Assembly: GCA_934045075.1 (NCBI GenBank)
Contig: OW203732.1
Span: 14,238,201-14,302,200, forward strand
From: Yponomeuta sedellus
Lineage: Eukaryota > Arthropoda > Insecta > Lepidoptera > Yponomeutidae
Direction: 5' to 3'
Length of the DNA stretch: 64,000 bases
The notes under the pieces were generated by a model. That model was not told where the DNA came from. It ran no database searches and saw only the letters and a program-made list of their open reading frames with translations. Both the position numbers and the translations under genes were made by a program. The number at the start of each line of letters is the position of its first letter. The stretch's first letter is position 1. This document shows, piece after piece, positions 24,501 through 36,500 of this stretch.

Positions 24501-27500
24501 GACCAATCGGTTTAAAAATTGACAAATCAACACTGTATATGTTACGGCTAAAACCCGAAATGCTAATCGAGGAAAGGCTACTCCTAGTTTTAGCCGGTTA
24601 GAATTGGTGTAGCCATTGCTTCTTGGTTAAATCTAGTATTAGCCGATTGTTTTCGGTTAAAACTAGGTTTAGCTGGTATCATTCCAGCTAGAACTAGGTC
24701 CAACCAAACCCTTATGGTTGATACTAGGTTTTACCAATATCATGCCGGCTACAACTAGATCCAACTAATCCCTATTGCATAAAACTAGCGTAAAAACATT
24801 CATTAGCAGGCTCCGTCTCTTAGCTGAATCTTTCTAACGCTAGTTTTATCCATCAGGGATTTGTTACACCTAGTATCAACCATTAGGGTTTGGTTGGACC
24901 TAGTTCTAGTCGGAATGATACCAGCTAAAGTTTTACCCGAAAACAATCGGCTAATACCGGATTTAACAAAGAGGCAATGGCTACACACCTAGTTCTAATC
25001 GGCTAAAACTAGGAGTAGCCGCGCTTCGGGTTTTAGCCGTAACATATACATTTATTTGGGGCAAGTAAGGAATGAGGCGCGCAGGAAGGACGTGGGACGT
25101 GGGACGAGGATACGGAAAAGCGATAACGCATTGCATAAAACTCGCGCCCTCGCCTCAGACTTGGCCCCCGTGGTGGAGTACGGCCCATATCTTCCTTAGG
25201 GAAGGGCCCATGCAACTCGGTGGGGACATAATGGTTAAGTTAGGTAAGTTCTTCTTGACCCATCAGGGCACCGCTAAGTTATCATAAGAGGGAGTTTAAC
25301 TTGGAAATAAGCAACATAAAAGCAGGAAAGAACAAACATAAACATCAAATCCACAGTACACTCAGCATTGTATGTTCTGTAGGGTTGTTTTTAAATATTT
25401 ATTTATTATAACGATGTGTTTATGAATCGAAAGAGGTCTGGCGGGATCGTGGAAAGTAGGAAACTCTGGTCTCCGCATAGGTACCCCTCCGGGATACAAT
25501 ACCGCATTCTAACAACGAAGAAAACGAAATTTTCACATGTATAACATTAATCCTACTATAATTGTGAAACTTTATTAAGATGTTACTTAATCACGTAATA
25601 ACGGCAGAACAGACTTTACATGAAACGTTCTCGCGGGATAATTTCTAACGTGGACGTAGCAGCGGGTTTAAAGCTAGTAATATATTTTCATAGAATTTTT
25701 ATGTTTCTAGAAGCCTTTTGATGTCTGTGTTTTTTAGCCCAAAACACTTTTCCGACTCAAAATATTGCTGAGAACCTCTAATTACCCCTAAAGGTTCGAT
25801 ATCCTCTGGGGGCCGCAGTAAGTTTGTACAAGTGGCCTCAGTCTGGGTGTATTTTCATGTTTGTGACGTCCTTGTCTAGTATTATCCTAGTTTGGGACCA
25901 GGTCAAGAGATTTTGTTGTGTGGAAGCTACTGGAAGCTAATACTATTATTATTTTATTTTATTTATTAGGCACACCAACAGGCACATACAGAACATGGTA
26001 CAAAAGAGTTACAGGAAAATAAAAGTACGTGTATGTACACCACTTATAGGTAGGCACAGCATTTATATAAGTTAAGCTTACATCGTTAAAGAGTTAATGT
26101 TACAGAAATGATAATTAAATAAATAACAGATCAACTTAACTGCCTTATTATTATAAAGGTCCACCTGAGAAACTGGCCTGCACAGGTAGCACACAAGCGC
26201 GAATCACGCGTTCAGTGTCTCGAAACTGGGAGAATTTGGTAGCGCTACAACGCGATCTTAATGACATAACTTACTTGGTTATCTCGGGCCGTGAAATTTG
26301 GTAGACTCTGCGATTATCCTCATACCAAAATGCGTCGGGTATCATCGTGGCATTAGGGCGGATCATGTCCGGATCAAGAGTCATCGATCTGTTAGCCTGC
26401 GACAGTAGATACCGTTTATTATTCTGCTTGAAGTCTTATCATTTGTATTAAGGACAACTTTAAAAAGAGGTGATGTTATTTATAAAAACGATTCCCTTGC
26501 AGTGCTCTTAAAAGGCAACTTCCAATTTGTGGATACGTATTTCCCTTCACCACGGACTTTTTAAACTCCACGTAAGGAGTCTATCATTTAGCCTCAAAAT
26601 AGGTTTTTAAAAATTGTCTTCAGCACGGGTTAGTGCAACAAAAAGAATACATCTATGTAAGGAGTGTTTATTACAGTCATCCTAAAAGGTGATCGTTTTA
26701 ATCATACGATGATTTTGACCTTTGCATGCAGGTAAATAGGGTCCAGGGGATGTATTAGGTATGTATCCACTGGGTTGAGTGATATCGATTTCTACTTTTT
26801 TTTTTTTATGATACTCCAGCTGCCAAACGAATACATGTTTTGACACTTCCGAAACGTTAAGATGGACAACCCAATACAGAGGACCGTTACATAATGGGGG
26901 GCAGGACAAAAAAAAATGTCCGATAATGACCAGAACCGCAACGCACCTGGAAAAAATGTCTAGCTTGATCCATCAAGAACTTCTTGTCTTCAACCACCTG
27001 CTTCGTCTGTGGATCCACTATCGAGAACAGAAACCGGTTGATGGCCAGCACAAATTGTTTGCACCACACGATGCTGACATGGTCTGGAGACACCCACACG
27101 CCTGGGACCGCAGTGGTCTGAAAAATAATAATGAGGGCAATTTAAAAAGTAATGGCAACATTACCCGATTTGAAATATAAACTATATAGCCAAGTGCAAG
27201 TAGGTAGGTAGTAAGGCCGCCAATTGTACTTTGTATCATTACATGTTTTATAATATGTGCTCTGGTGTACAATAAAGAATATTCTTATCTTATCTTAGAG
27301 ATTTGAGTGGGGTTTCTGTGCAAAAGGTATTTTACTTCCACCAATTAATGTCGGATCGCCATCTCTTTGGCATCACAGGTCTCTCGTAGAATCGAGAGAA
27401 AGAAAACAGTCAAAGCTTCCCCAGCTATCTTTAAAAATAAGGTTTACTATTTGTATCTATCACTCTAATTTTTTTTTTTTATTTTGTTTTTGTTTTTCTT

Positions 27501-30500
27501 AATGTAGGTATGTCTTTCTTTTTATCCTCTTGCGGAACTTTATTGTAAATAATGTAAGTTTGTGTATGTTTATAATAAATTGTTTTATGTATTATAATTA
27601 TGTTATGTATGATTTATGTAAGTATATATTAGTTTTAAGTATAAGTATGTATATCAATGTTCATATTTGCACCAACTACCCGTCTCACTTTTCCTTCAGC
27701 AACTCTCCATCGTGGGTTGCCTGGAAGAAATTGCTCTAAGCAATAAGGCCGCCAATTGTACTGTATCTTTGTAATTATGTTTTGTTTGTTTTTTCCTGGT
27801 GTACAATAAACAATATTCTTATCTTATCTTATCTTATAAAAGCTATCTATCACAGAAATATTATAAAGGCGAAAGTTTGTGAGTGTGTATGTTCGTTCCT
27901 TCACGTCCAAACGGCTGGAGCGATTTTAATAAAATTTGGCACTGAGTTAGTTGAAACCCTGGATTAACACATAGGCTACGTTTTGCTCCGGGATAATATC
28001 TTATACGCATGGGAAAATCGATAAATACCGCGGAGCACAGCCAGTTATTATATAGCATATTTATTTGGCAAAAACAGGAAACAGGCTAAAGTTTATACAA
28101 AAAATTACTACAGAACAATTTTAAACCTGAACCCATAAATATTTTTCACTATATAGCCATGATTTAGAGTAACTAGGTGACAAGGATGCCAATTGTGCAT
28201 TCAAGTACGAGTACATGAAATGGAATACAGGTAGACAATAATATTTAAGGGCCCCCGCCCACGGCGACTTTTTGCAGCAACGCAGTAGCGATGCTGTCGC
28301 GCGTTTGTATCGATACTGCCGCGATGCGGTCGCTAGCTGTGTGCCCTCGCCCACGTAACCACGATTCATTCGCTATGCAAACGCGATACTGTCGCGATGC
28401 AAAATCTATTCAGTAACGGCACAAAAATGCCTACGATCGCCATAGTTGCAAGATGTCCATTTTGCTCTTGATCGTAGTCCGTTGAGGCAACATTAGTCAC
28501 GTTGTCTTCGGTGCTGCTTTTTTGTTAGTAGCGCGTTGGCATCGCTTCTGTAGCGCGCTACAAACGCGTTCGTAGCGATGCTGTTGCGCGTTTACGAAAC
28601 GCCACTACAAAAAGTCGCCGTGGGCGAGGGCCATAAAGTAAAATAAAGCAACCACTAGCTTTAACAGCAGGACAAGAAGCCGGGTCAACGCAGTAGTCGG
28701 TAGATGATATAGTATTCATTAGTACATAAATTAGTATTTGTAGTAGTAGGTGTATGGATTGGTTGTAGTTGAATAATAAAAGAACTTACCAAAGCATTGA
28801 TATCACTATGATCCGAGTGGGTGAGTCCAGATGGCATCAGAGTGTCTCGCGCGCCGCTCCCGAAGCTCAACAGCATCTTCCTACTGCTTAATATTGAATT
28901 GTTGTACACATTCATCTCCCATTCTTTGTCAATAAGATTGTAGTAGAAGGTCATTTGCGTGTCTGTGTTAGCTACAGGGGCCTCGAGTGGCGACGCCAGA
29001 GCAATAGCTATATTTGTCACGTTCACAGAGTAAGGGAAAGCTAGCAGGCGTTTCGCTATCACACCACCCTGTAAATTACAAGGAATTATTGCGTTCCGGC
29101 TCCTAAATTGGGGTACTTACTACAGGCTCGGTCTTCATAGTGACTGAATAATTCAGGCTTAAATACCAATAATATAGGTATAATAATAATCAATAAATTC
29201 TGTGCTTTGCAAGGCACCCTAAGCCGTCGGTGCCGGCTGTCATTAATGGCAGTCGTTAAGCCATGTCAGAGGTATTTCGGACGGATTGATAACTTCTGAC
29301 AGTAAGGCTCGCCACTGTCTTACAATCCTCCACCTACCCGGACTTGGCCCCCGTGATGGAGTATGGCCTAACCTTCCTGCGATGCAGGAAGAGATCCGTG
29401 TCCCAGCAATGGGGACATACAAGGGTTGATATCGAATAATAATCATAAACTAGTCACATTCAGGGTTGTCCTATAGTAATATCAAGTGACGTAAAAACCA
29501 GCTATGTAGAAATCTCGAAATATCTGCTAAGTAATATCTATCAAGAAAAAATACTTGTGATTCTGGGAGAAAGAGACGGGTAGCCTTGTTAATGGTTTTA
29601 CATTGTCAAGTTAATCTAACACATCTTTAGTATTTTAAATTTAATAATGCAGACCCTCTTAGTCCTAGCAGCTACGGCACTTTTTTGCCGAAAAGCTGCA
29701 TTTTATTATGAAAACAAGCCGTTTTGCACAGTGATAGTAGGGACAAAAATAAGCGATTCGACCCGCAGCAGCAAAAGTTTCACCCCTTAGGAACAGAGCG
29801 GGCGCCACTTCGTTGAAAAAAACTGAACAATTCTGACAGGCTAACGGATGTACCGATTCCAATGATTAATATCTTAATCGAACGGGAATTACTTAATGTA
29901 TTACAAAAAAAAGTCATGGCAACTGACGTAAATCCATGCGTTTACTAATTTTTTTTGTTCCTGTTGTGGTCATATTATCGCTTATTTTTGTCCCAGCTAT
30001 CACTGTGCAAAACGGCTTGCTTTCATCATAAAATGCAGCTTTTTTTTCATAGCTGTTAGGACTATCTGTAAGGCATAGGCCTTATCTCAGAGTATGGGCT
30101 TAACCACTCACGCGCACCGCGAATTGGCGATTTTAAGCGCTAAGGTATGTGAACACCTCAGACACTCAGTTCGTCCTCACGATATTTTCCCTCACCGTTA
30201 GCGAGTGGTATTGATACTATAACTCCACCAATGTACCTAACTTAGAAAACAAAGTCATTGGTACATGCCGGGGTTCGAACCCACGATCTCCCGAAGGAGA
30301 AGGCGGCGTTTTACCACTCCGCTAACATCGCACCGTGTTAGCAGAGAGGTTCTAAGTTTAGCGACTATTTTTTTATAGGTACCTCAAATGACGACTAATT
30401 TGCCTATTGGCGTAGTATCGGCTTCTTACCATTGAATGTCCGATCAATATGACTTGCGTTGGCACAGATTTAGTGTACGTGTTGTGCTTGTATAAGTCCA

Positions 30501-33500
30501 GGATCCTGTTAATGCAGAGTGCTGCGAAGTATGTTTCACGGTGGAGCACACCGCCATACAGAGCAGATAGGTCCTCATTGTAGCTCACTAAAGAAACAAA
30601 TAGTTTTAACTTTAGATAGCGGTAATCAAACTTGCTGAAATCAAGAAAATACAAATAATGAAAAACGAAAGTTGAGAACGACTATGAAAAGAAGTAGCCA
30701 GCTACAATATAAGAAATCAATCAAACAGCACATTAATGTGTAGTTACTTCTTTGTGCCTTTGGCCATCAATGGCCAAAACTACGGGGGTTTGGGGAGTCC
30801 AGAGACGAGCCTTTAAAAAGGAATTAGGGCGTCGCCTGAGGAACCGCGGCATGGACTGTCGCTCCGGGGCATACTTGATGCAGAAGATCTCCCTCGCTGT
30901 GCAGCGGAGTAATGCTGGAAGCGTTATGGGAACCTTTGGCTTGGGTACGTCTCGGGGTGGTTTGCTCGACAGTTAATTTTAGTTTGTATTTTTGCGTTCA
31001 TATATTATATATATTATTTTTTTGACATATTTTTGTGCTTATGTATATTATTTATTTTACTACTTTGGACGAAATATTTGTGGATGAATATTTTATGCTA
31101 GCGTAAGATTGTGCTCTGTATTTTTCTCTATTAAAATAAAAATAATCAATCCATGAATAAGAAAGTTCAATATAAGAGTTAGAAAAGTTGCTCCCCAACA
31201 GTAACAGTTGTGTTTAATAAAATGTCTTTTATGTGTGGAATAAATTATACCTGCTCAATATTATTTTCTTCTTTATTCATTTTTACACATATTACACAGT
31301 AAATTAAAGAACAGGGATTGTATTTAGTGTCATCATTACACCTTATTATAACAAAAATTTCGATAAATTAGATAGAGTAAGGTCTTACTGAAATGAATAA
31401 AAAAAATATTAGATATACTTCTTTAATCGAATTGTGACCTTTTTTAATAAGGACAAATAAATAATAAAAATAATATCAAATACTGACAAATTTTTGATAT
31501 TTACTATTTGTGACCTTTCTAATTGCAATGTTTCTATACATTTCTTTTAAACAGGTTATATTTAATTACTTAGTTCAGCAACAAAAGTCTATCTTATATT
31601 TAGACTTTTGTTGCTGAAGCATGTGTCGCGGAGTACCGCGAGCTCGTCCTAATGAAAACGATAGTAAGTAAAGTAGAACTGCAATCTGTGAATTCTCTTT
31701 TTAAAGCTGGCAACATTTACTGTTTCTAAGCGGTGTTCTGTTTTAAATTTCGACAGTTAGGCCAATGGCGGGAAACGAAGTGGTTAAAGTTTGCTGAAGA
31801 GTTGTAAAGAGATAAGTTTGGATAAGGGAGTCTCATCGTGGACGAGCCATGACTCTGTCATGGTTACGTGGCAAGACTCTGCGGTTACCTTGGTGAGTTG
31901 ATAATTCTTAATCAGATTATAGCTTGAAAGTGGTGGTGACCGGGAGGCGAGACGTTCCCATTTTGTATACTGGTTTCAGTGCATCCCAGATGGCCCCTGT
32001 GGCTTGTGGATGGGTATCTGATTTTCAGTCGGTGGCTTGGGTTGGACTATAAGGGGAGGTAGGAGGTCCATCCACGGAACACAAAGGTTCCGCTGGCGCT
32101 CAGTGTTCGTAAAGAAGGTAAACTTGGCCCTTTGAACATGAGCATTAGAGAGGCGGTCACGAACGTCGCAAGGCGGTGGCTGTCTGGATTGTAAATGTAA
32201 ATAATTAAGTATGGAAATAAAATGGGACGTTTTGCCTTCGGGTCACCACTACTACGTTATTCACGATGTGTCGCGTTTAATTATTTTTACGAATATCAAC
32301 CCTCATATTATAGGGGGTATTTCAATTAACACTAAAAGGCCGCGACATATTTTGGTGGAGGAGCTGGGATCTCTGTCGTACGTCGATGGCCCGTGAGACT
32401 GAAGCGTTTGGTTTACGCATTTGTATCATATCGTGTCGTATCCTCTACTTACAAGTGGGAGGGTGGCACGCAGTTCAAATGCAGTCTATTGAGTTAGAGC
32501 TAGACGGGATAGATGGAACTGATGTAAACAAAGGAAAATCCGCTGGGGGCAGTGGGCACCTCAGGGATTTTGTGTATTGTTGGCTGGAGGCGAAATGCTA
32601 AAGCAACACTCTGTTTAATCTATAATCCGCTGGGGGCAGTGGGCACCTCAGGGATTCTGTGTATTGTTGGCTAAAGGCGAAATGCTAAAGCAACACGTTG
32701 TTTAATCTATAATCCGCTGGGGGCAGAGGGCACCTCAGGGACTCTGTGTATTGTTGGCTGGAGGCGAAAATGCTGAAGCAACTCTCTGTATACTCTATAA
32801 TGTGCTGGGGGCAGTAGAAACCTCAGGGATTCTGTGCAATGTTGACTGGTGGCGAAATGCTCAAGCAACTCTCCAATATGATGTATGATCTGCTGGGGGC
32901 AGTTGGCACTCCAGAGATTTCGATAGATAGTCCGCCGGGGGCAGCGGGCACCCCGGGGATATCATATACTTTAACAGTTCCCAGTCTTCCCGTGAATCGC
33001 CTACTTATATATTTTTTTATTTGATTTAACGCTTCCCGTTTTCGGGTCCGGCTGCGGTAGAGATTAACGATATTTTTTTCTCAAATTAATAATTATTTAA
33101 TAAGTATATAGGTAACACATAATAAGTAATTTTATTAACAGATTTTATTTTTATACATAAGATAACGACGCCTTTATTTTTTAAGAGGTGCTCTCAGTTC
33201 AATACGCACTAAGTCGCAAGCGCGTATCGGCGCGGCTGGTCGCGACAGGTATTCCACAGAGATATTCCGCAGAACAATCACTGCCGTGTGAACGCACCCA
33301 GTATATTTCATTTCTGGCAACACTGATAAAGGGCAATACACAGAATAGTAGTATTAACGCTGCTCAACGGAATTCAACGGATTAAATCGAATCGAACGAT
33401 TATCGAAATGTCGATTATTTTAAGAATATTTTTTTTGTATGTTTGATACACTGTTTTAATAAATACGAAACGGTTCAAATAAAGATGTTTTTGTTTGTTT

Positions 33501-36500
33501 TCTTGTTTATTTATTACCCATTGCATCTTAGTATTAAGAATTTACTAAATGCGTGTGAGATTGAAAAAAAAAAAAAAATCTTCGGGCCGGGTGGAGAGGA
33601 AAGTGGGCAATCCCTATGACATCACACTTTCATACATACTACCTATATAATCTGTGAGCATTTTCCCTCCTAACCCTTGTCAAAGTATGAAAAATTTTCT
33701 CTAGGCGCTGAAGTTCATAGAACAGGATTCAATTGTATGCTATGCTAATTACGGAAATATAAGTGTTAGTGCAAGTGCAAATCAAGTGCGGCTGCGCAGT
33801 AATACTACTTTAGAGTAGATTAAGTAAAGATTTTACAGGACACATCTGCTGAAAGGTATGTCAAATGTGCAATGATTTTTTCATAGCATCAATATCGTGT
33901 CGATAATGGTGTTAAATGTATTTCAGTAAGAAAGGAGCGGATACATACCCTGCCTCATCAATGGAGGAGGCTCTGCGTAGCAGGCTGGAGCTGAGACAAG
34001 CCAAACTTGTTGAAGTTTCTCGAGAAACCGTAACCGTTATAGGTCTATGCCATGCGGAGGGCGTCTCAGAACATACGCTAAGACAGTCAAAAATCCTCTT
34101 GCAACAATGCATTGACAGACTTCAAAGTGAAACGATGCAGTACATCGAAAAAAGGAAGCGGCTCTAGCAACCTCACGCAGAGTTGCATGAGAGACCAGAT
34201 GGAGGCCGAAGATTTACTAGACCAGATTGAGGTCCTTCTTAACTCAGCTACAGTCTTTCCAGAGAAAAACAAGTCCAGCAGTTCTTCTAAGTTACCCAAG
34301 TTAGAATTGCCCAAGTATAATGGAGAGATACTAAAGTTCTCTGAGTTCTGGGATACTTTTGAGGCCAACGTAGGTTCACGAAACTTAAAAGACGTAGAGA
34401 AGTTTGCATATCTACTAGCCTCACTAGAAGGCCCTGCGAAGGAGGTAGTAGTAGGACTTACTACTACTAATGCAAATTATGCCATTGCAGTAGACATACT
34501 CCGCAAACAATTTGGTGGCACAGAGAAAATGGTAGATGCACACTATGAGGCACTTAATAGCTTGCAGAGAGCAAATAACACCAGTACTGATTGCAGAAGG
34601 ACACTAAACAACATAGAAAAACATTTAAGAGTTCTAGCCACACTAAATGAGGATGTCAATAGTAGCCACTTAAGAGTAATTATTTCGAGTAAATTCCCTG
34701 ATTCGGTAATGTACCAAGTTAACCTCCTCACACCAGAGGAGAGGTCAGTGAAATCAATTAAAATTGCCCTCGAAAAGGTAGTAACCGCCATGGAAAGTGC
34801 TGAAACTGATGACTTCACTAAAGTTGCAAGGCAACGAGCCGACGATCAACAAGGACCATCAACGACAGAAGTACTACATGTTAGGGCAGAGCGGGCCCCT
34901 TTGAAAAGACAACATCCAAAGCCCTTAAAGAAAGGGTTTACTTCAACAATTAGCCAATCCATAAAAAGAAGAAGAATACAGTGTACATTTTGTGACCAAA
35001 GCCACTATGCGGACCAGTGTGACCAATACAAGTCACTGAAAGAGCGAAAGAAGAAACTAGGTGACAAGTGTTACCTTTGCTTTCGTGTTGGTCACAATAT
35101 CAAACAGTGTAGATCAAAGACACTATGTGTGCACTGTAAGAAACGACACAATCGTGCTCTCTGCTTCAAGTCAACTGTAAAAGATGCTCCTACAATAAAT
35201 AAAAAGGATGAACATAGAGATGGTCGTCCAGCTGACAGTGGTAATACTGACAAATCACTGAACACCATATTAATGACACAAAACCCCAATAATAATCATA
35301 AGATCTATTTACAGACGGCAGTCACAAAAATTGATGACCTAGTGTGCAGACTCCTCATGGACTCCGGAAGCCATAGGAGTTATTTAACTTCCCGGATTGC
35401 TGACAAACTCAAACTGATACCTGATAAAGAAGACTTACTCATGGTGTATACATTTGGATCACAGAAACCAAAGGAAATAATAAGCCCATCTGCAGAGGTA
35501 CGTATAACCACAAAACGAGGAGTACAGAGGAAAATACGGGTGAATATTGTACCTCATATTACCAACAGGCTACCGGTGCCCAAAGTGGACATTACTGATG
35601 AGGTTGATCTACTGGCAGATGACAGCTCAGTTGGAGATAGTATAGACTTATTAATCGGCAATGACTGTTATTATTCATTCCTAAGACATGAATCAATAAA
35701 ACTGATGGATAATGCATACCTTGTGAACTCTGATTTTGGTTGGTTGATAACTGGAGAAATTGTTGAAACTAACAGTAACCATACCTTATCTGTGGTGACT
35801 TATTGTCAGTGTCATCAATCAGACTGTTTATATTTTACAGAACCTGACTTACCTCTCCGTAACATAGACATGAAATTCTTATGGACGTTGGAGAGTATCG
35901 GAATAACAGATTCTCCTAAGATTTCGCGTGAGGAAGAAGCCGTGAAGTTCTTCAATGACACAACGCTTTACAGAGACGGAAGGTATGAAGTGAAGTGGCC
36001 ATGGATACAGTATCCACCAGAGCTACCTACCAATTTCGGCATAGCCTTTGGTAGGTTGAAAGGTTTGATGAAACGATCTGATAAAGAAACTTTAAAAGAA
36101 TACAGTGATATTCTGAATGAGCAACTTGAGAAGAATATAATTGAAGTAGTTGAGCCGAAAGCATCGCCATATGAACAGTCTACTCCACCTGTCACGTATC
36201 TTCCACATCATATGGTTAAACAAAGAGGAAAGAAAGGCCGTATTGTATATGATGCATCCGCAAAGATCAAAGGTGAGAAAAGTCTCAATGAGTGCCTTTA
36301 CAGCGGTCCTTCTATGCTTGAAGACCTCATTGGATTGATTATAAAGTTTCGGACAGGTAAAATAGGAATTTCTGCAGATGTCGAGAAAGCCTTCCTACAA
36401 GTCGCTCTACAAAAACAAGATAGAGATGTGACAAGATTTCTATGGCCAAAGGATCTTACGAAGGAGCTGACTGAGGATAACTTAATGCACCTCAGATTTT

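Noticed and set aside
26682..26909. Minus-strand frame reading [20 protein letters not shown], at first taken for a missing PGAP1 exon
   Set aside because: It lies upstream of exon 7 in the wrong order, has no acceptor and no true ATG, and ends in a stop. Exon 8 was then found at 21821-21955 with correct phase and the DWIFGCS match, so nothing is missing.
32211..33024. Three short plus ORFs in the Pao LTR and leader
   Set aside because: They follow the LTR end and the 87 bp repeats, with no Gag-like features.
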